A stretch of DNA of 64,000 nt from Wenjunlia tyrosinilytica (lineage in GTDB: Bacteria > Actinomycetota > Actinomycetes > Streptomycetales > Streptomycetaceae): assembly GCF_014646055.1 (NCBI RefSeq), contig NZ_BMMS01000031.1, positions 28,243 through 92,242 on the forward strand, given 5' to 3'. Positions within the stretch are counted from its first letter, which is position 1, and every line of letters begins with the position of its first letter. The notes below the pieces were generated by a model. It was not told where the DNA came from. It searched no databases and was given only the letters and a program-made list of their open reading frames with translations. Both the position numbers and the translations under genes were made by a program. This document shows positions 35,263 to 43,085 of this stretch, one piece after another.

Positions 35263-36081
35263 ATGGCCATCGACTACACCAAGCGCACCACTTCGCACAC
35301 GGCCCCGAGCACTGGCTCGCGCATCGACTACACCAAGGGCACGGCCTCGGGCAGCGACCGCGGCAAGCGGCCGCCCGCCGTCGGCCTGGAGAAGCTGCGG
35401 ACCACCGCTCCGGGCCTGGTGAGCCTGTACAAGCAGGCCGCGGTGAGCCTGGAGCGGTACGAACTGACGGGTGAACGGGCAGCGGTCTACCTCGTGCTGG
35501 ACCGCTCGGGCAGCATGCGCCGCTACTACCGCGACGGCAGCGTGCAGCGCCTCGCGGAGCAGGCGCTGGGCCTCGCGGCGCACTTCGACGACGACGGCAG
35601 CGTCCCCGTGGTCTTCTTCTCCACCGAGGTCGACGGCCTGGCGGAGGTCTCGCTCGACGCCTACCAGGGCCGGGTCAACGCGGTCCACGAAGCGCTCGGC
35701 CACATGGGCAGGACCAACTACGCCGCCGCCATGGAGGCGGTGATCGCGCACTACCAGCGGTCCGGCGCCACCGACCCGGCGTATGTGATCTTCCAGACCG
35801 ACGGGGCGCCGGAGAGCAGGTCGCGGGCCACCCGGACCCTGTGCGAGGCCGCGCGGCTTCCGCTGTTCTGGCAGTTCGTGGGCTTCGGCGACGACGAGTT
35901 CGCGTATCTGCGCAAGCTCGACGAGCTTCCTGTTCCGCACCAGCGGGTGGTGGACAACGCCGGGTTCTTCGCGGTGGGACCGCGGCCGGGCCGGATGTCC
36001 GACGCCGAGCTGTACGACCGGCTGATGGGTGAGTTCCCGCACTGGCTGCGGGCGGCGCGGCATCAGGGCATCGTGCGCTGA
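35263..36081 (+). CDS. VWA domain protein (TerF-like)
   Basis: The ATG at 35263 follows GGGAGGGGAGG. The 272-residue protein has an N-terminal segment with IDYTK twice (residues 3-7 and 21-25). It then has a von Willebrand A domain with the MIDAS motif LVLDRSGSM (80-85 for DRSGSM), a Thr-containing MGRTNYAAAM and FQTDGAPESR. The pattern resembles the C-terminal VWA domain of TerF-type tellurium-resistance proteins, and a metal-dependent protein-interaction role is likely. No other ter genes are nearby. Confidence 0.82.
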   Translation: MAIDYTKRTTSHTAPSTGSRIDYTKGTASGSDRGKRPPAVGLEKLRTTAPGLVSLYKQAAVSLERYELTGERAAVYLVLDRSGSMRRYYRDGSVQRLAEQALGLAAHFDDDGSVPVVFFSTEVDGLAEVSLDAYQGRVNAVHEALGHMGRTNYAAAMEAVIAHYQRSGATDPAYVIFQTDGAPESRSRATRTLCEAARLPLFWQFVGFGDDEFAYLRKLDELPVPHQRVVDNAGFFAVGPRPGRMSDAELYDRLMGEFPHWLRAARHQGIVR

Positions 36082-36082
36082 A

Positions 36083-36131
36083 CGCCGGGCGGGGCGCTCC
36101 GGGGGGTGAGCGCGCGGGTGCCCCGCCGGCG
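36083..36131. terminator. Imperfect hairpin between convergent genes
   Basis: CGCCGGGCGGGGC at 36083-36095 pairs with GCCCCGCCGGCG at 36120-36131, leaving one bulged G. It occupies the 59-bp gap between the VWA and DUF2236 stops and could serve both. Confidence 0.5.
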
Positions 36132-36140
36132 TCCGGGAGA

Positions 36141-37001
36141 TCAGCCCGCCTCCTGCCGGGACAGCCGGTACGCCGAGGGATGGGTGCCCGGGCCCAGGCG
36201 GCCGACCGCCTTGACGATGTGGCGCGGTGGCAGCTGCCAGCGCAGGAACGACGGTACGGTGCGCAAGGCCCGGCCCGCGGTGCGCAGGCCCCGGTCGGTG
36301 GCGGGCGGCGGGAGCGGCCGCTCACCGTAGAGCGTGTGGGCGTGCTCGGGCAGCGAGGAGTAGGCCAGTCGGGAGGCGCGTCTCCAGAACACGTCGCGGG
36401 CGGGGACGAGCCAGTCGGGGGCAGGCGGCTCGCGCAGGAACTCCAGCACCTGCTCGGACTCCGGAGTGCTCGCCAGGTCCGGGCGGACCTTGTCGAAGTA
36501 CGTGGCCAGCTCGGCGGTGTCGGCGGGGACGTCGGCGGGATCGAGGCCGACCAGCCGGGCACTGGCGCGCTGCTCGTCCACGTAACCGTCGCAGCGCTCC
36601 TGGGTGAGCGGGAAGCCGGAGCGCCGGGCGACGTGGAGGTAGGAGTCGATCTCGGCGCAGTGCACCCACAGCAGCAGCTCCGGCTCGTCGACCGGGTAGG
36701 TCTCGCCGGTGTCCGGGTCCTCGGCGGTGAGCCTGCGGTGGATGGCCCGGATCCTCGCTCCGGCCCGCTCGGCGGCCAGGGTGGTGCCGTAGGTGATGGT
36801 GCCCACGAAGCTCGCCGTGCGCCAGAGCCGCCCCCACGGGTCGTCCCGGAAGTCGCTGTTCTGCATGACTCCCCGGACCGCCCGCGGGTGCAGCGCCTGG
36901 AGGTAGAGCGCCCTGATTCCCCCGATCCACATCACGGGATCGCCGTGCAGATGCCAGGTCACCGATCCGGGGCCGAAGAGCCCGGGGTCCGCGTCGCGCA
37001 T
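36141..37001 (-). CDS. DUF2236 / MpaB-type oxygenase family protein
   Basis: The ATG at 37001 has AGGGG 6 nt upstream. The 286-residue protein shows the DUF2236 pattern: GPGSVTWHLHGDPVMWIGGIR, LYLQALHPRAVRGVMQNS, then IHRRLTAEDPDTGETY and LLLWVHCAEIDSYL with conserved His residues expected to ligate heme or metal. Relatives include latex-clearing-type b-heme oxygenases. It sits next to the acyl-CoA dehydrogenase in the catabolic block; the substrate is unknown. Confidence 0.85.
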   Translation of the reverse strand: MRDADPGLFGPGSVTWHLHGDPVMWIGGIRALYLQALHPRAVRGVMQNSDFRDDPWGRLWRTASFVGTITYGTTLAAERAGARIRAIHRRLTAEDPDTGETYPVDEPELLLWVHCAEIDSYLHVARRSGFPLTQERCDGYVDEQRASARLVGLDPADVPADTAELATYFDKVRPDLASTPESEQVLEFLREPPAPDWLVPARDVFWRRASRLAYSSLPEHAHTLYGERPLPPPATDRGLRTAGRALRTVPSFLRWQLPPRHIVKAVGRLGPGTHPSAYRLSRQEAG

Positions 37002-37126
37002 GAGCACCCCCTGCGTGAGGTCGTACCGTTCTTTCAGCCTATGCCCGCCCCCCGGGCCACGGACCGCGAAGGATCCGGCCACGGCCAGGGGAACCCACTG
37101 CTCTGCGCGCCGGTCGGCGCCCCCGC

Positions 37127-38305
37127 TCAGCGGCGCACCCGGGGCATGCCGAGGCCGATCCAGGAGATGATCTCGCGCTGGATCTCGTTGTTGCCGCCGC
37201 CGAAGGTGAAGATCACCGCGCTGCGGTACCCGCGCTCGAGGTCGCCGTGCAGGACCGAGCCCGCCGAGCCCTCCTGCATGGGCCCGGCCGCCGCGACGAC
37301 CTCCATCAGCCAGGCGTAGGCGTCCCGCCGCGCCTCGCTGCCGTAGACCTTCACCGCGGAGGCGTCGTGCGGGGTCAGGGTGCCGCGGTGCAGGGCGTCG
37401 ACCATCTGCCAGTTCAGCAGCTTCATCGCGTCGAGGCGGGCATGGGTTCGGGAGAGGTTGCGCCGCACCCAGCCGAGGTCGAGCACCCGGCGTCCGTCGG
37501 CGAGCTTGGTGTCCGCGGCCCAGCGCCGGACGTCGGCCAGCGCGCGCACGGCCGTGGTGCCGTGGGCGGCCAGCGTCACCCGCTCGTGGTTGAGCTGAGT
37601 GGTGATCAGGCGCCATCCCCGGTTCTCCTCGCCGACCCTGCGGGAGACGGGGACGCGGATGTCCTCGTAGTAACTGGCGGTCGTGTCGTGGGAGGCGAGG
37701 GTGTTGATGACCGTGCACGAGTAGCCGGGGTCCGACGTCGGTACGAGGAGGATGGAGATCCCCTTGTGCGGGGGCGCCTCGGGGTCGGTGCGCACGGCCA
37801 GCCACACCCAGTCGGCGGTGTCGCCGTTGGTGGTCCAGATCTTCTGCCCGTTGACCACGTAGGCGTCGCCGTCGCGGACCGCCCTGGTCCTGAGAGCGGC
37901 GAGGTCGGTGCCCGCGTCGGGCTCCGAGTAGCCGATGGCGAAGTCGATCTCGCCGGAGAGTATCCCGGGCAGGAAGTGGTCCTTCTGCTCCTCGGTGCCG
38001 AACTGCATGATCGTCGGGCCGACGGTGTTGAGCGCCATCAGCGGCAGGGGGACACCCGCCTGGGCGGCCTCGTCGAAGAAGATGAACTGCTCCATGGGGG
38101 TCATCCCGCGCCCACCGTACTCGGCCGGCCAGCCCACGCCGAGCCAGCCGTCGATGCCGAGCCGGCGCACGATCCGCCGGTAGAACCGCTTCTGCCCCGC
38201 CCGGTCCGCGAACCGCGCGTGCGCGTCCTGCGGCACCAAGCCGGCGAAGTACGAGCGCAGTTCGGCGCGCAGCTCCCGCTGCCGCGGCGTGTAGTCCAGG
38301 TGCAC
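37127..38305 (-). CDS. Acyl-CoA dehydrogenase
   Basis: GTG 38305 is chosen because GAGGAGGGG lies 3 nt upstream; the ATG 5' of it lacks a site. The 392-residue flavoprotein has FAIGYSEPDAGTDLAALRTR (FAD/substrate binding), VVNGQKIWTTNGDTADWVWL, and a C-terminal TFGGGNNEIQREIISWIGLG containing the EIQR segment. It resembles FadE enzymes of steroid or fatty-acid catabolism. A KstR-like site lies 46 bp upstream. Confidence 0.92.
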   Translation of the reverse strand: MHLDYTPRQRELRAELRSYFAGLVPQDAHARFADRAGQKRFYRRIVRRLGIDGWLGVGWPAEYGGRGMTPMEQFIFFDEAAQAGVPLPLMALNTVGPTIMQFGTEEQKDHFLPGILSGEIDFAIGYSEPDAGTDLAALRTRAVRDGDAYVVNGQKIWTTNGDTADWVWLAVRTDPEAPPHKGISILLVPTSDPGYSCTVINTLASHDTTASYYEDIRVPVSRRVGEENRGWRLITTQLNHERVTLAAHGTTAVRALADVRRWAADTKLADGRRVLDLGWVRRNLSRTHARLDAMKLLNWQMVDALHRGTLTPHDASAVKVYGSEARRDAYAWLMEVVAAAGPMQEGSAGSVLHGDLERGYRSAVIFTFGGGNNEIQREIISWIGLGMPRVRR

Positions 38306-38350
38306 GGCCCCTCCTCGTGTCGGGCTGCTCGGCATCCGGCGCACACACGG

Positions 38351-38364
38351 TAGAACGTGTTTCA
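38351..38364. promoter_or_regulatory. KstR-like operator upstream of the acyl-CoA dehydrogenase gene
   Basis: TAGAACGTGTTTCA at 38351-38364 fits TnnAACnnGTTnnA exactly, like the site at 29837-29850. It lies directly in the promoter region of the acyl-CoA dehydrogenase gene. Confidence 0.55.
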
Positions 38365-38407
38365 CAAATAGGGAACCACGCGTCCCCGCCCACTGGTTCG
38401 GCGCCCA

Positions 38408-39607
38408 CTACTTCGGCGCCGGGCCGCTGCTCTCCCGGGGGAACTTCGGCGCCGGGCCGCTGCTCTCCCGGGGGACGAGCCTCGGCAGTACGTCCCGCAC
38501 CCGGCGCGCGGGCTGTCCGTCGAGCAGGGCGAGCAGCTCCTCGGCCGCGTGCCGCCCGAACTCCGCCGTGTCCCGTGCCAGCGACGTCAGTTGAGGATGC
38601 GTCAGACGGCACAGCTGCGAGTCGTCCCAGGCGACCACCGACAGATCTCCGGGAATCGACAGCCCCCTCTCGGCGGCGACCGCCGCGCCCGCCACGGCCA
38701 TCACGTCGTTGTCGTAGACGATCGCGGTGGGCGGCGCGTCCCGCGCCAGCACCCGGCGGGTGGCCCGCGCGCCCTCGGTGTCGGAGTAGTCGGTGGTCAC
38801 CGAGAGCACCTGCGCCAGCCCCCGCCGCTCGGCCTCGAGGGTGAGCGAGGCGATACGGCGCCGAGTGTGGGACAGGTCCGCCAGGCCCGCGATGTGGACG
38901 ATACGGCGGTGGCCGAGCACGTACAGGTGCTCGACGATCGACGCCATCGCCCCGGCGTCGTCGGCCCAGAGGTTGGAGACCAGGCAGTGCTGCGGCGCGG
39001 ACCCGGCCACGTCCCCCTCGAGGCCGCCGACCACCACGGCCGGCAGGCCCAGGGAGTCCAGCAGAGCGGGCCGGGGGTCGTCGCGGCGCGGATCGACCAC
39101 GATCAGCCCGTCGACCCGGCGCTCCGCCCACCAGCGGCGGTAGACCGCGCACTCGTCGCCGACGTCCTCGGCGATCTGGAAGAGCAGGCCGAGGTGGCGG
39201 ATCGACAGAACCTCCTGTATCCCCGACACGAGCCGCAGGAAGAAGGACTCCACCCCCAGCGTGCCGGCCGGGCGGGCCAGGACGAGGCCGACCGTCGCCG
39301 CCCCCTCGCCGGACAGGGCGCGGGCCGCCGTGCTCGGCCGCCAGCCCAGTTCCTCGGCCACCCCGCGCACACGCTCCCTGGTGGCCTCGGAGACGCCCGG
39401 GCGGTCGTTGAGCGCGAACGAGACGGCGCTCTCGGAGACCCCCGCCCGCCGGGCGATGTCCTTCATGGTGGGGCGCCGCACAGGAACCCGCCTGGCCGGA
39501 CGCGGCCCACTGCCCGGCTGCGGCCCCCGGGCCGGCGGTGACGGTGCGCCCGGCTCCGGCAACCGCCCCTCGTGTTCCCGCGGACGTGGTTCCCGCTCAG
39601 GCGCCAT
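38408..39607 (-). CDS. LacI-family transcriptional regulator
   Basis: The product is about 399 residues from ATG 39607. After a Pro/Arg-rich leader, the DNA-binding headpiece is PTMKDIARRAGVSESAVSFA with ALNDRPGVSEATRERV and a hinge RPSTAARALSGEG. A periplasmic-binding-protein-like effector domain follows, with VDGLIVVDPR, RRIVHIAGLADLSHTRRR and DLSVVAWDDSQLCRLTHP. It probably senses a sugar released by the neighbouring glycosidase. The C-terminus ends with the ten-residue block PRESSGPAPK present twice, from a 33-bp duplication. Confidence 0.92.
   Translation of the reverse strand: MAPEREPRPREHEGRLPEPGAPSPPARGPQPGSGPRPARRVPVRRPTMKDIARRAGVSESAVSFALNDRPGVSEATRERVRGVAEELGWRPSTAARALSGEGAATVGLVLARPAGTLGVESFFLRLVSGIQEVLSIRHLGLLFQIAEDVGDECAVYRRWWAERRVDGLIVVDPRRDDPRPALLDSLGLPAVVVGGLEGDVAGSAPQHCLVSNLWADDAGAMASIVEHLYVLGHRRIVHIAGLADLSHTRRRIASLTLEAERRGLAQVLSVTTDYSDTEGARATRRVLARDAPPTAIVYDNDVMAVAGAAVAAERGLSIPGDLSVVAWDDSQLCRLTHPQLTSLARDTAEFGRHAAEELLALLDGQPARRVRDVLPRLVPRESSGPAPKFPRESSGPAPK
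38410..38475. repeat. 33-bp perfect direct duplication at the 3' end of the LacI gene
   Basis: Positions 38410-38442 and 38443-38475 are identical. The duplication adds eleven in-frame residues so that the protein ends with PRESSGPAPK twice, separated by one Phe. Confidence 0.9.
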
Positions 39608-39638
39608 GGCGTTCCGCTCCTGCTCGCACGCTCTTGTA

Positions 39639-39676
39639 CTAATGCGCTTCAGCAGTAACACTCTAAAGCGCTTTAG
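39639..39676. promoter_or_regulatory. Two LacI-type operators
   Basis: CTAAAGCGCTTTAG at 39663-39676 is a perfect 14-bp palindrome with the central CG typical of LacI/GalR operators. CTAATGCGCTTCAG at 39639-39652 is an imperfect second copy. They lie between the LacI start and the former substrate-binding-protein gene, 24 bp apart centre to centre, consistent with autoregulation and control of the divergent sugar operon. Confidence 0.8.
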
Positions 39677-39702
39677 CCGTCATCCGCAAAGGAGCGCCGG
39701 TC

Positions 39703-39952
39703 ATGGGCTTCCCCCGTCGAGAGGCCGCCGCCACGGCCGCCGCCACCTGCGCACTGTCGCTGTCCGCCTGCGGTTCCGGGGGCGGCGGGGCAGGCGACAC
39801 GGCCGACGCGTCGGGGAAGGTCGAGGGCACCGTCGCCTTCCGGACCTGGTGGCGGCCGGCACGGTCGTCGCCGTCCTGCCGCTGACCGGATGTCCGCCTG
39901 CCTCCAGCGCTACTTCTTCCGCGGCGTCGGGGAGGGCGCCGTCAAGGGCTGA
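39703..39952 (+). pseudogene. Deletion scar joining an ABC sugar-binding lipoprotein start to a permease end
   Basis: From ATG 39703 (GGAG 10 nt upstream) the frame encodes a signal peptide with the lipobox LSAC and then GKVEGTVAFRTWW, the start of a carbohydrate-binding lipoprotein, and stops after 60 codons. From about 39850 the other frames read AAGTVVAVLPL and then LQRYFFRGVGEGAVKG followed by TGA, the C-terminal signature of MalG-type permeases. The binding-protein body, the first permease and most of the second are missing. Confidence 0.75.
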
Positions 39953-39983
39953 CCACCGACCTTTCCGAAGAGGACCCCATCCT

Positions 39984-41306
39984 TTGTCTTCGCGTGTGCG
40001 CTTCGGCGCCAACTACACCCCGACCGCCGGCTGGTTCCACCACTGGCTCGACTTCGACCTCGACGACGTCCGCGCCGACCTGGACTCGATCGCGGCCCTG
40101 GGCCTGGACCACGTCCGGGTGTTCCCTCTGTGGCCGCTGTTCCAGCCGAACCGCACCCTGATACGGCCGCGCGCGGTCGAGCAGCTCGTGGCACTGGCCG
40201 ACGCCGCCGCCGAGCGGGGACTGGACGTGGGCGTGGACGGACTCCAGGGGCATCTGTCCAGCTTCGACTTCCAGCCGTCCTGGACGCTGACCTGGCACCG
40301 GCGCAACATCTTCACCGACCCCGACGTGCTGTCGGGGCAGGAAGAGTATCTGCGGACTCTGGCCTCGGCGCTCGCCGACCGGCCGAACTTCATAGGGATG
40401 ACCGTCGGCAACGAGGTCAACCAGTTCTCGGACGGGCCCCATCCCGATCCCGACCGCATCACCGCCGAGCAGGCCGGGGCATGGCTGACCCGGATGCTGG
40501 CCGCCTGCGAGAAGGGGGCGCCCGGCCGCTTCCACACGCACGCCGAGTACGACGCCACGTGGTACCAGGACGGGCACCCGTTCACCCCCGCCCACGCGGC
40601 CCGCCTGGGCGCGGCCACCGCGGTGCACTCGTGGGTGTTCAACGGGACGGCGCAGCGGCACGGCCGCGACGGCGCCGCCACACGCCACCACGCCGCCTAT
40701 CTGATCGAGTTGTCCAAGGCATGGGCGCTCGACCCCCTGCGACCGGTGTGGCTCCAGGAGGTCGGGGCGCCCGCCCCGCACATCCCGGCCGAGGACGCGG
40801 CCGGGTTCACCGAGGCCACGGTCGAGGCGGCCCTGGACTGCGCCGACCTGTGGGGCATCACCTGGTGGTGCTCGCACGACGTGGACCGTTCGCTGGCCGA
40901 CTTCCCCGAACTCGAGTACAGCCTCGGCCTGCTGACCAATGACCGCGTGGTCAAGCCCGCGGGCCGGACCATCGCCCGGATCACCGAGCGGTGGCGCGAC
41001 CGGGAGCACCGCCCGAGGGCCCGCACCACCGCCCTGGTGCTGGACAGCGATGCCGAGACCGCGGCGGACCGCTCCGCCTGCGCTCCCGGGGGCGCGTTCT
41101 TCGAGGCCTGGGCCCGCCTTGCCGCGGCGGGCGCGCGGCCCGCCGTGGTCCTGCGCGAACTCAGCCACGACGCCGGGCACCTGTCGGCGCGCGGCATCAC
41201 CGAAGTCATCACCGTCGACGACGTCGGCCGCGGCGCCGACGCCGTCTCCGTGCGCGATCCGACGGCGGACCGGGAGACAGCGGCGCCGCAGAGCCCTGGT
41301 CAGTGA
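39984..41306 (+). CDS. GH5-like glycoside hydrolase (mannanase/cellulase-type TIM barrel)
   Basis: TTG 39984 is preceded by GAAGAGGA with a 9-nt spacing; GTG 39996 is an alternative. The product is about 440 residues, beginning RFGANYTPTAGWFHHW. TIM-barrel features are HVRVFPLWPLFQPN, FIGMTVGNEVNQFSD with the Asn-Glu acid/base pair, HSWVFNG, and PVWLQEVGAPA with the candidate nucleophile Glu. There is no signal peptide, so it probably acts on imported oligosaccharides. The last 40 residues may be altered by the adjacent gene decay. Confidence 0.75.
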   Translation: MSSRVRFGANYTPTAGWFHHWLDFDLDDVRADLDSIAALGLDHVRVFPLWPLFQPNRTLIRPRAVEQLVALADAAAERGLDVGVDGLQGHLSSFDFQPSWTLTWHRRNIFTDPDVLSGQEEYLRTLASALADRPNFIGMTVGNEVNQFSDGPHPDPDRITAEQAGAWLTRMLAACEKGAPGRFHTHAEYDATWYQDGHPFTPAHAARLGAATAVHSWVFNGTAQRHGRDGAATRHHAAYLIELSKAWALDPLRPVWLQEVGAPAPHIPAEDAAGFTEATVEAALDCADLWGITWWCSHDVDRSLADFPELEYSLGLLTNDRVVKPAGRTIARITERWRDREHRPRARTTALVLDSDAETAADRSACAPGGAFFEAWARLAAAGARPAVVLRELSHDAGHLSARGITEVITVDDVGRGADAVSVRDPTADRETAAPQSPGQ

Positions 41307-41510
41307 CTCGACCTACGGCCACGACGTCACCAGGACGGTGGGCGAGGGCGGGGGAACCACCACGACGGTGCGGCTGTCCCTGCCGCGGGCCCCGCGCTTC
41401 CCCGACCCGAGGACCGACCAGGGTGTGCACCGCTTCGGTACGCGCTGGTGCCGGGAGCGGGGATCGGCGACGCGGTGCGTGAGGGGCACCGGATCAGCCG
41501 GGGTGTCCGG
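41296..41510 (+). pseudogene. C-terminal remnant of a GH38 alpha-mannosidase
   Basis: One frame encodes LVSDSTYGHDVTRTVGEGG, TTVRLSLPRAPRFPDPRTDQ and GVHRF. The next frame continues RYALVPGAGIGDAVREGHRI. Together these are the C-terminal pattern of GH38 alpha-mannosidases. The frame changes at about 41436 (CGCTTCGGTACG), consistent with one lost base. The 5' part, including the catalytic domain, is absent, and the fragment overlaps the end of the GH5-like gene. Confidence 0.7.
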
Positions 41511-41519
41511 GCAATGGGG

Positions 41520-42296
41520 TCACAGCCCGGCAATCGCGGCGCCGCGCCGGAGGACCTCCTCGATCATCGACGCAGTGACTTTGCCGGTGAAGGTGTTCCG
41601 GCGGCTCGGGTGGTAGCAGCCGAGCAGGTACAGCTCCCGGCCGCCGTCGGTGGCCGGGAGCCGGACCTCGGCGCCATGGGCGAAGGCGGGGCGGGGACGC
41701 GGCACCTGCCACCCGGCGTCGGCCAGCACCGGCAGGAGCGACTGCCAGCCGAAGGCACCGAGGGCGATGGCCGCTCGCAGGGTGGGGCGCAGCAGGCGCA
41801 GTTCACGGGCGAGCCAGGCGCGGCAGGTGTCCCGCTCGGCCGGGGTGGGCCTGTTGGCCGGGGGGGCGCAGTGCACCGGAGCGGTGATCCGGACCCCGCG
41901 CAGCTCCAGACCGTCGCCGATGTGCGTGGAGGCGGCACGGGAGGCAAGACCGACGGCGTGCAGGGCGGCGTAGAGAACGTCACCGGAGGCGTCCCCGGTG
42001 AACATGCGGCCGGTGCGGTTGCCCCCGTGGGCGGCCGGAGCCAGCCCGACGATCGCCAGCACGGCGTCCCCGGGCCCGAACCCGGGCACCGGCCGTCCCC
42101 AGTAGTCCCACTCGCTGAAGGCGCTGCGCTTGACGGCGGCGACCTCCTCCCGCCAGGCCACCAGACGAGGGCACGCCCGGCAGGTGGCCACGGCCGCGTC
42201 CAGCTCCTCGAGCCCGTCGCAGTGGGGTCCACGGCGGGCGGGGAAGTCCGCGTCGTCGGGGCGCGGTGGCATGGCGTCCCGCTCGTCGTCGCTCAT
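41520..42296 (-). CDS. Uracil-DNA glycosylase, family 5 type
   Basis: The 258-residue protein from ATG 42296 (AGGTG upstream) has CRACPRLVAWREEV and a later Cys pair (HCAPPANRPTPAERDTC) suited to a 4Fe-4S cluster. It also has the active-site strand VGLAPAAHGGNRTGRMFTGD and the C-terminal GCYHPSRRNTFTG motif. This matches family 5 (UdgB) glycosylases, which remove uracil and some other deaminated bases. It is monocistronic. Confidence 0.9.
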   Translation of the reverse strand: MSDDERDAMPPRPDDADFPARRGPHCDGLEELDAAVATCRACPRLVAWREEVAAVKRSAFSEWDYWGRPVPGFGPGDAVLAIVGLAPAAHGGNRTGRMFTGDASGDVLYAALHAVGLASRAASTHIGDGLELRGVRITAPVHCAPPANRPTPAERDTCRAWLARELRLLRPTLRAAIALGAFGWQSLLPVLADAGWQVPRPRPAFAHGAEVRLPATDGGRELYLLGCYHPSRRNTFTGKVTASMIEEVLRRGAAIAGL

Positions 42297-42544
42297 CTCA
42301 CACCTGTCCTCGGCCGCCGCCCCCGGACATCCCCATGGCGCATTCCTACCCGTTCGCGGGACCGGATCGCGCCCCACGCGGCCCCGGTGCGCCCGCACTT
42401 GCCGGACGAGGACGTTTGAGACGCACGAGTGGGGAAACCAGGGGGCCTGACCACCGAAGGAGCCCCGACCACCGCGATGAGCACCGACGCACCCGCCGTG
42501 ACCGTATCCGTCCTGCCTCCGTGGCAGCTTCGCAGGAGCCTCCA

Positions 42545-42913
42545 GTGACCCGTCCTCTCCCCGAGTTGACCCTCAGGACCCGGCGCGGACCGCGATCCTG
42601 TGTGGTGAGCGTCGAAGGCGAACTCGACCACGACACCGCCCCCCAGCTGCGCCGGGCCCTGGAGGAACTGCCGACGGCAGAGGGCGGGCTCCTCGTCCTC
42701 GACCTGGCCGGCCTCGAGTTCTGCGACTCCAGCGGGATAACCGCGCTGCTCGCGGCGCACCGGCGGTGCACGGCCGCCGGCGCGGTCCTCGCGCTGGCCT
42801 GTGCCAACAGCGCGGTGGCCAGGGTCGTGCACCTCACCGGCCTGGACCAGGTATTCCCCTTGTACACGACGGTGGCCGAGGCCCAGGCGAGCCTGGGTTC
42901 CATTCCCGCGTGA
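42545..42913 (+). CDS. STAS-domain anti-sigma factor antagonist
   Basis: GTG 42545 has AGGAG 6 nt upstream. The 122-residue protein is a single STAS domain: VVSVEGELDHDTAPQLRRAL, then LVLDLAGLEFCDSSGITALL, which carries the phosphorylatable Ser in the DSSG motif. It probably releases a sigma factor from its anti-sigma kinase. The SpoIIE-type phosphatase at 19612 is a possible but unproven partner. Confidence 0.92.
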   Translation: MTRPLPELTLRTRRGPRSCVVSVEGELDHDTAPQLRRALEELPTAEGGLLVLDLAGLEFCDSSGITALLAAHRRCTAAGAVLALACANSAVARVVHLTGLDQVFPLYTTVAEAQASLGSIPA

Positions 42914-43085
42914 CAGCGGGAGTGCGCCCGCGGTGAATTCATATCCCTGGCCCGTAAACCCATGGGGAGAATTCTTCCGTGCGCCGTGGCGATGCCTCCG
43001 TGACGTTCTCTGTCCGTGTCGAGGTGCCCGTGACGGTCCCGCACCGATATCGCCGCACCGAATTCACCCGACCCGCGACGGACGA

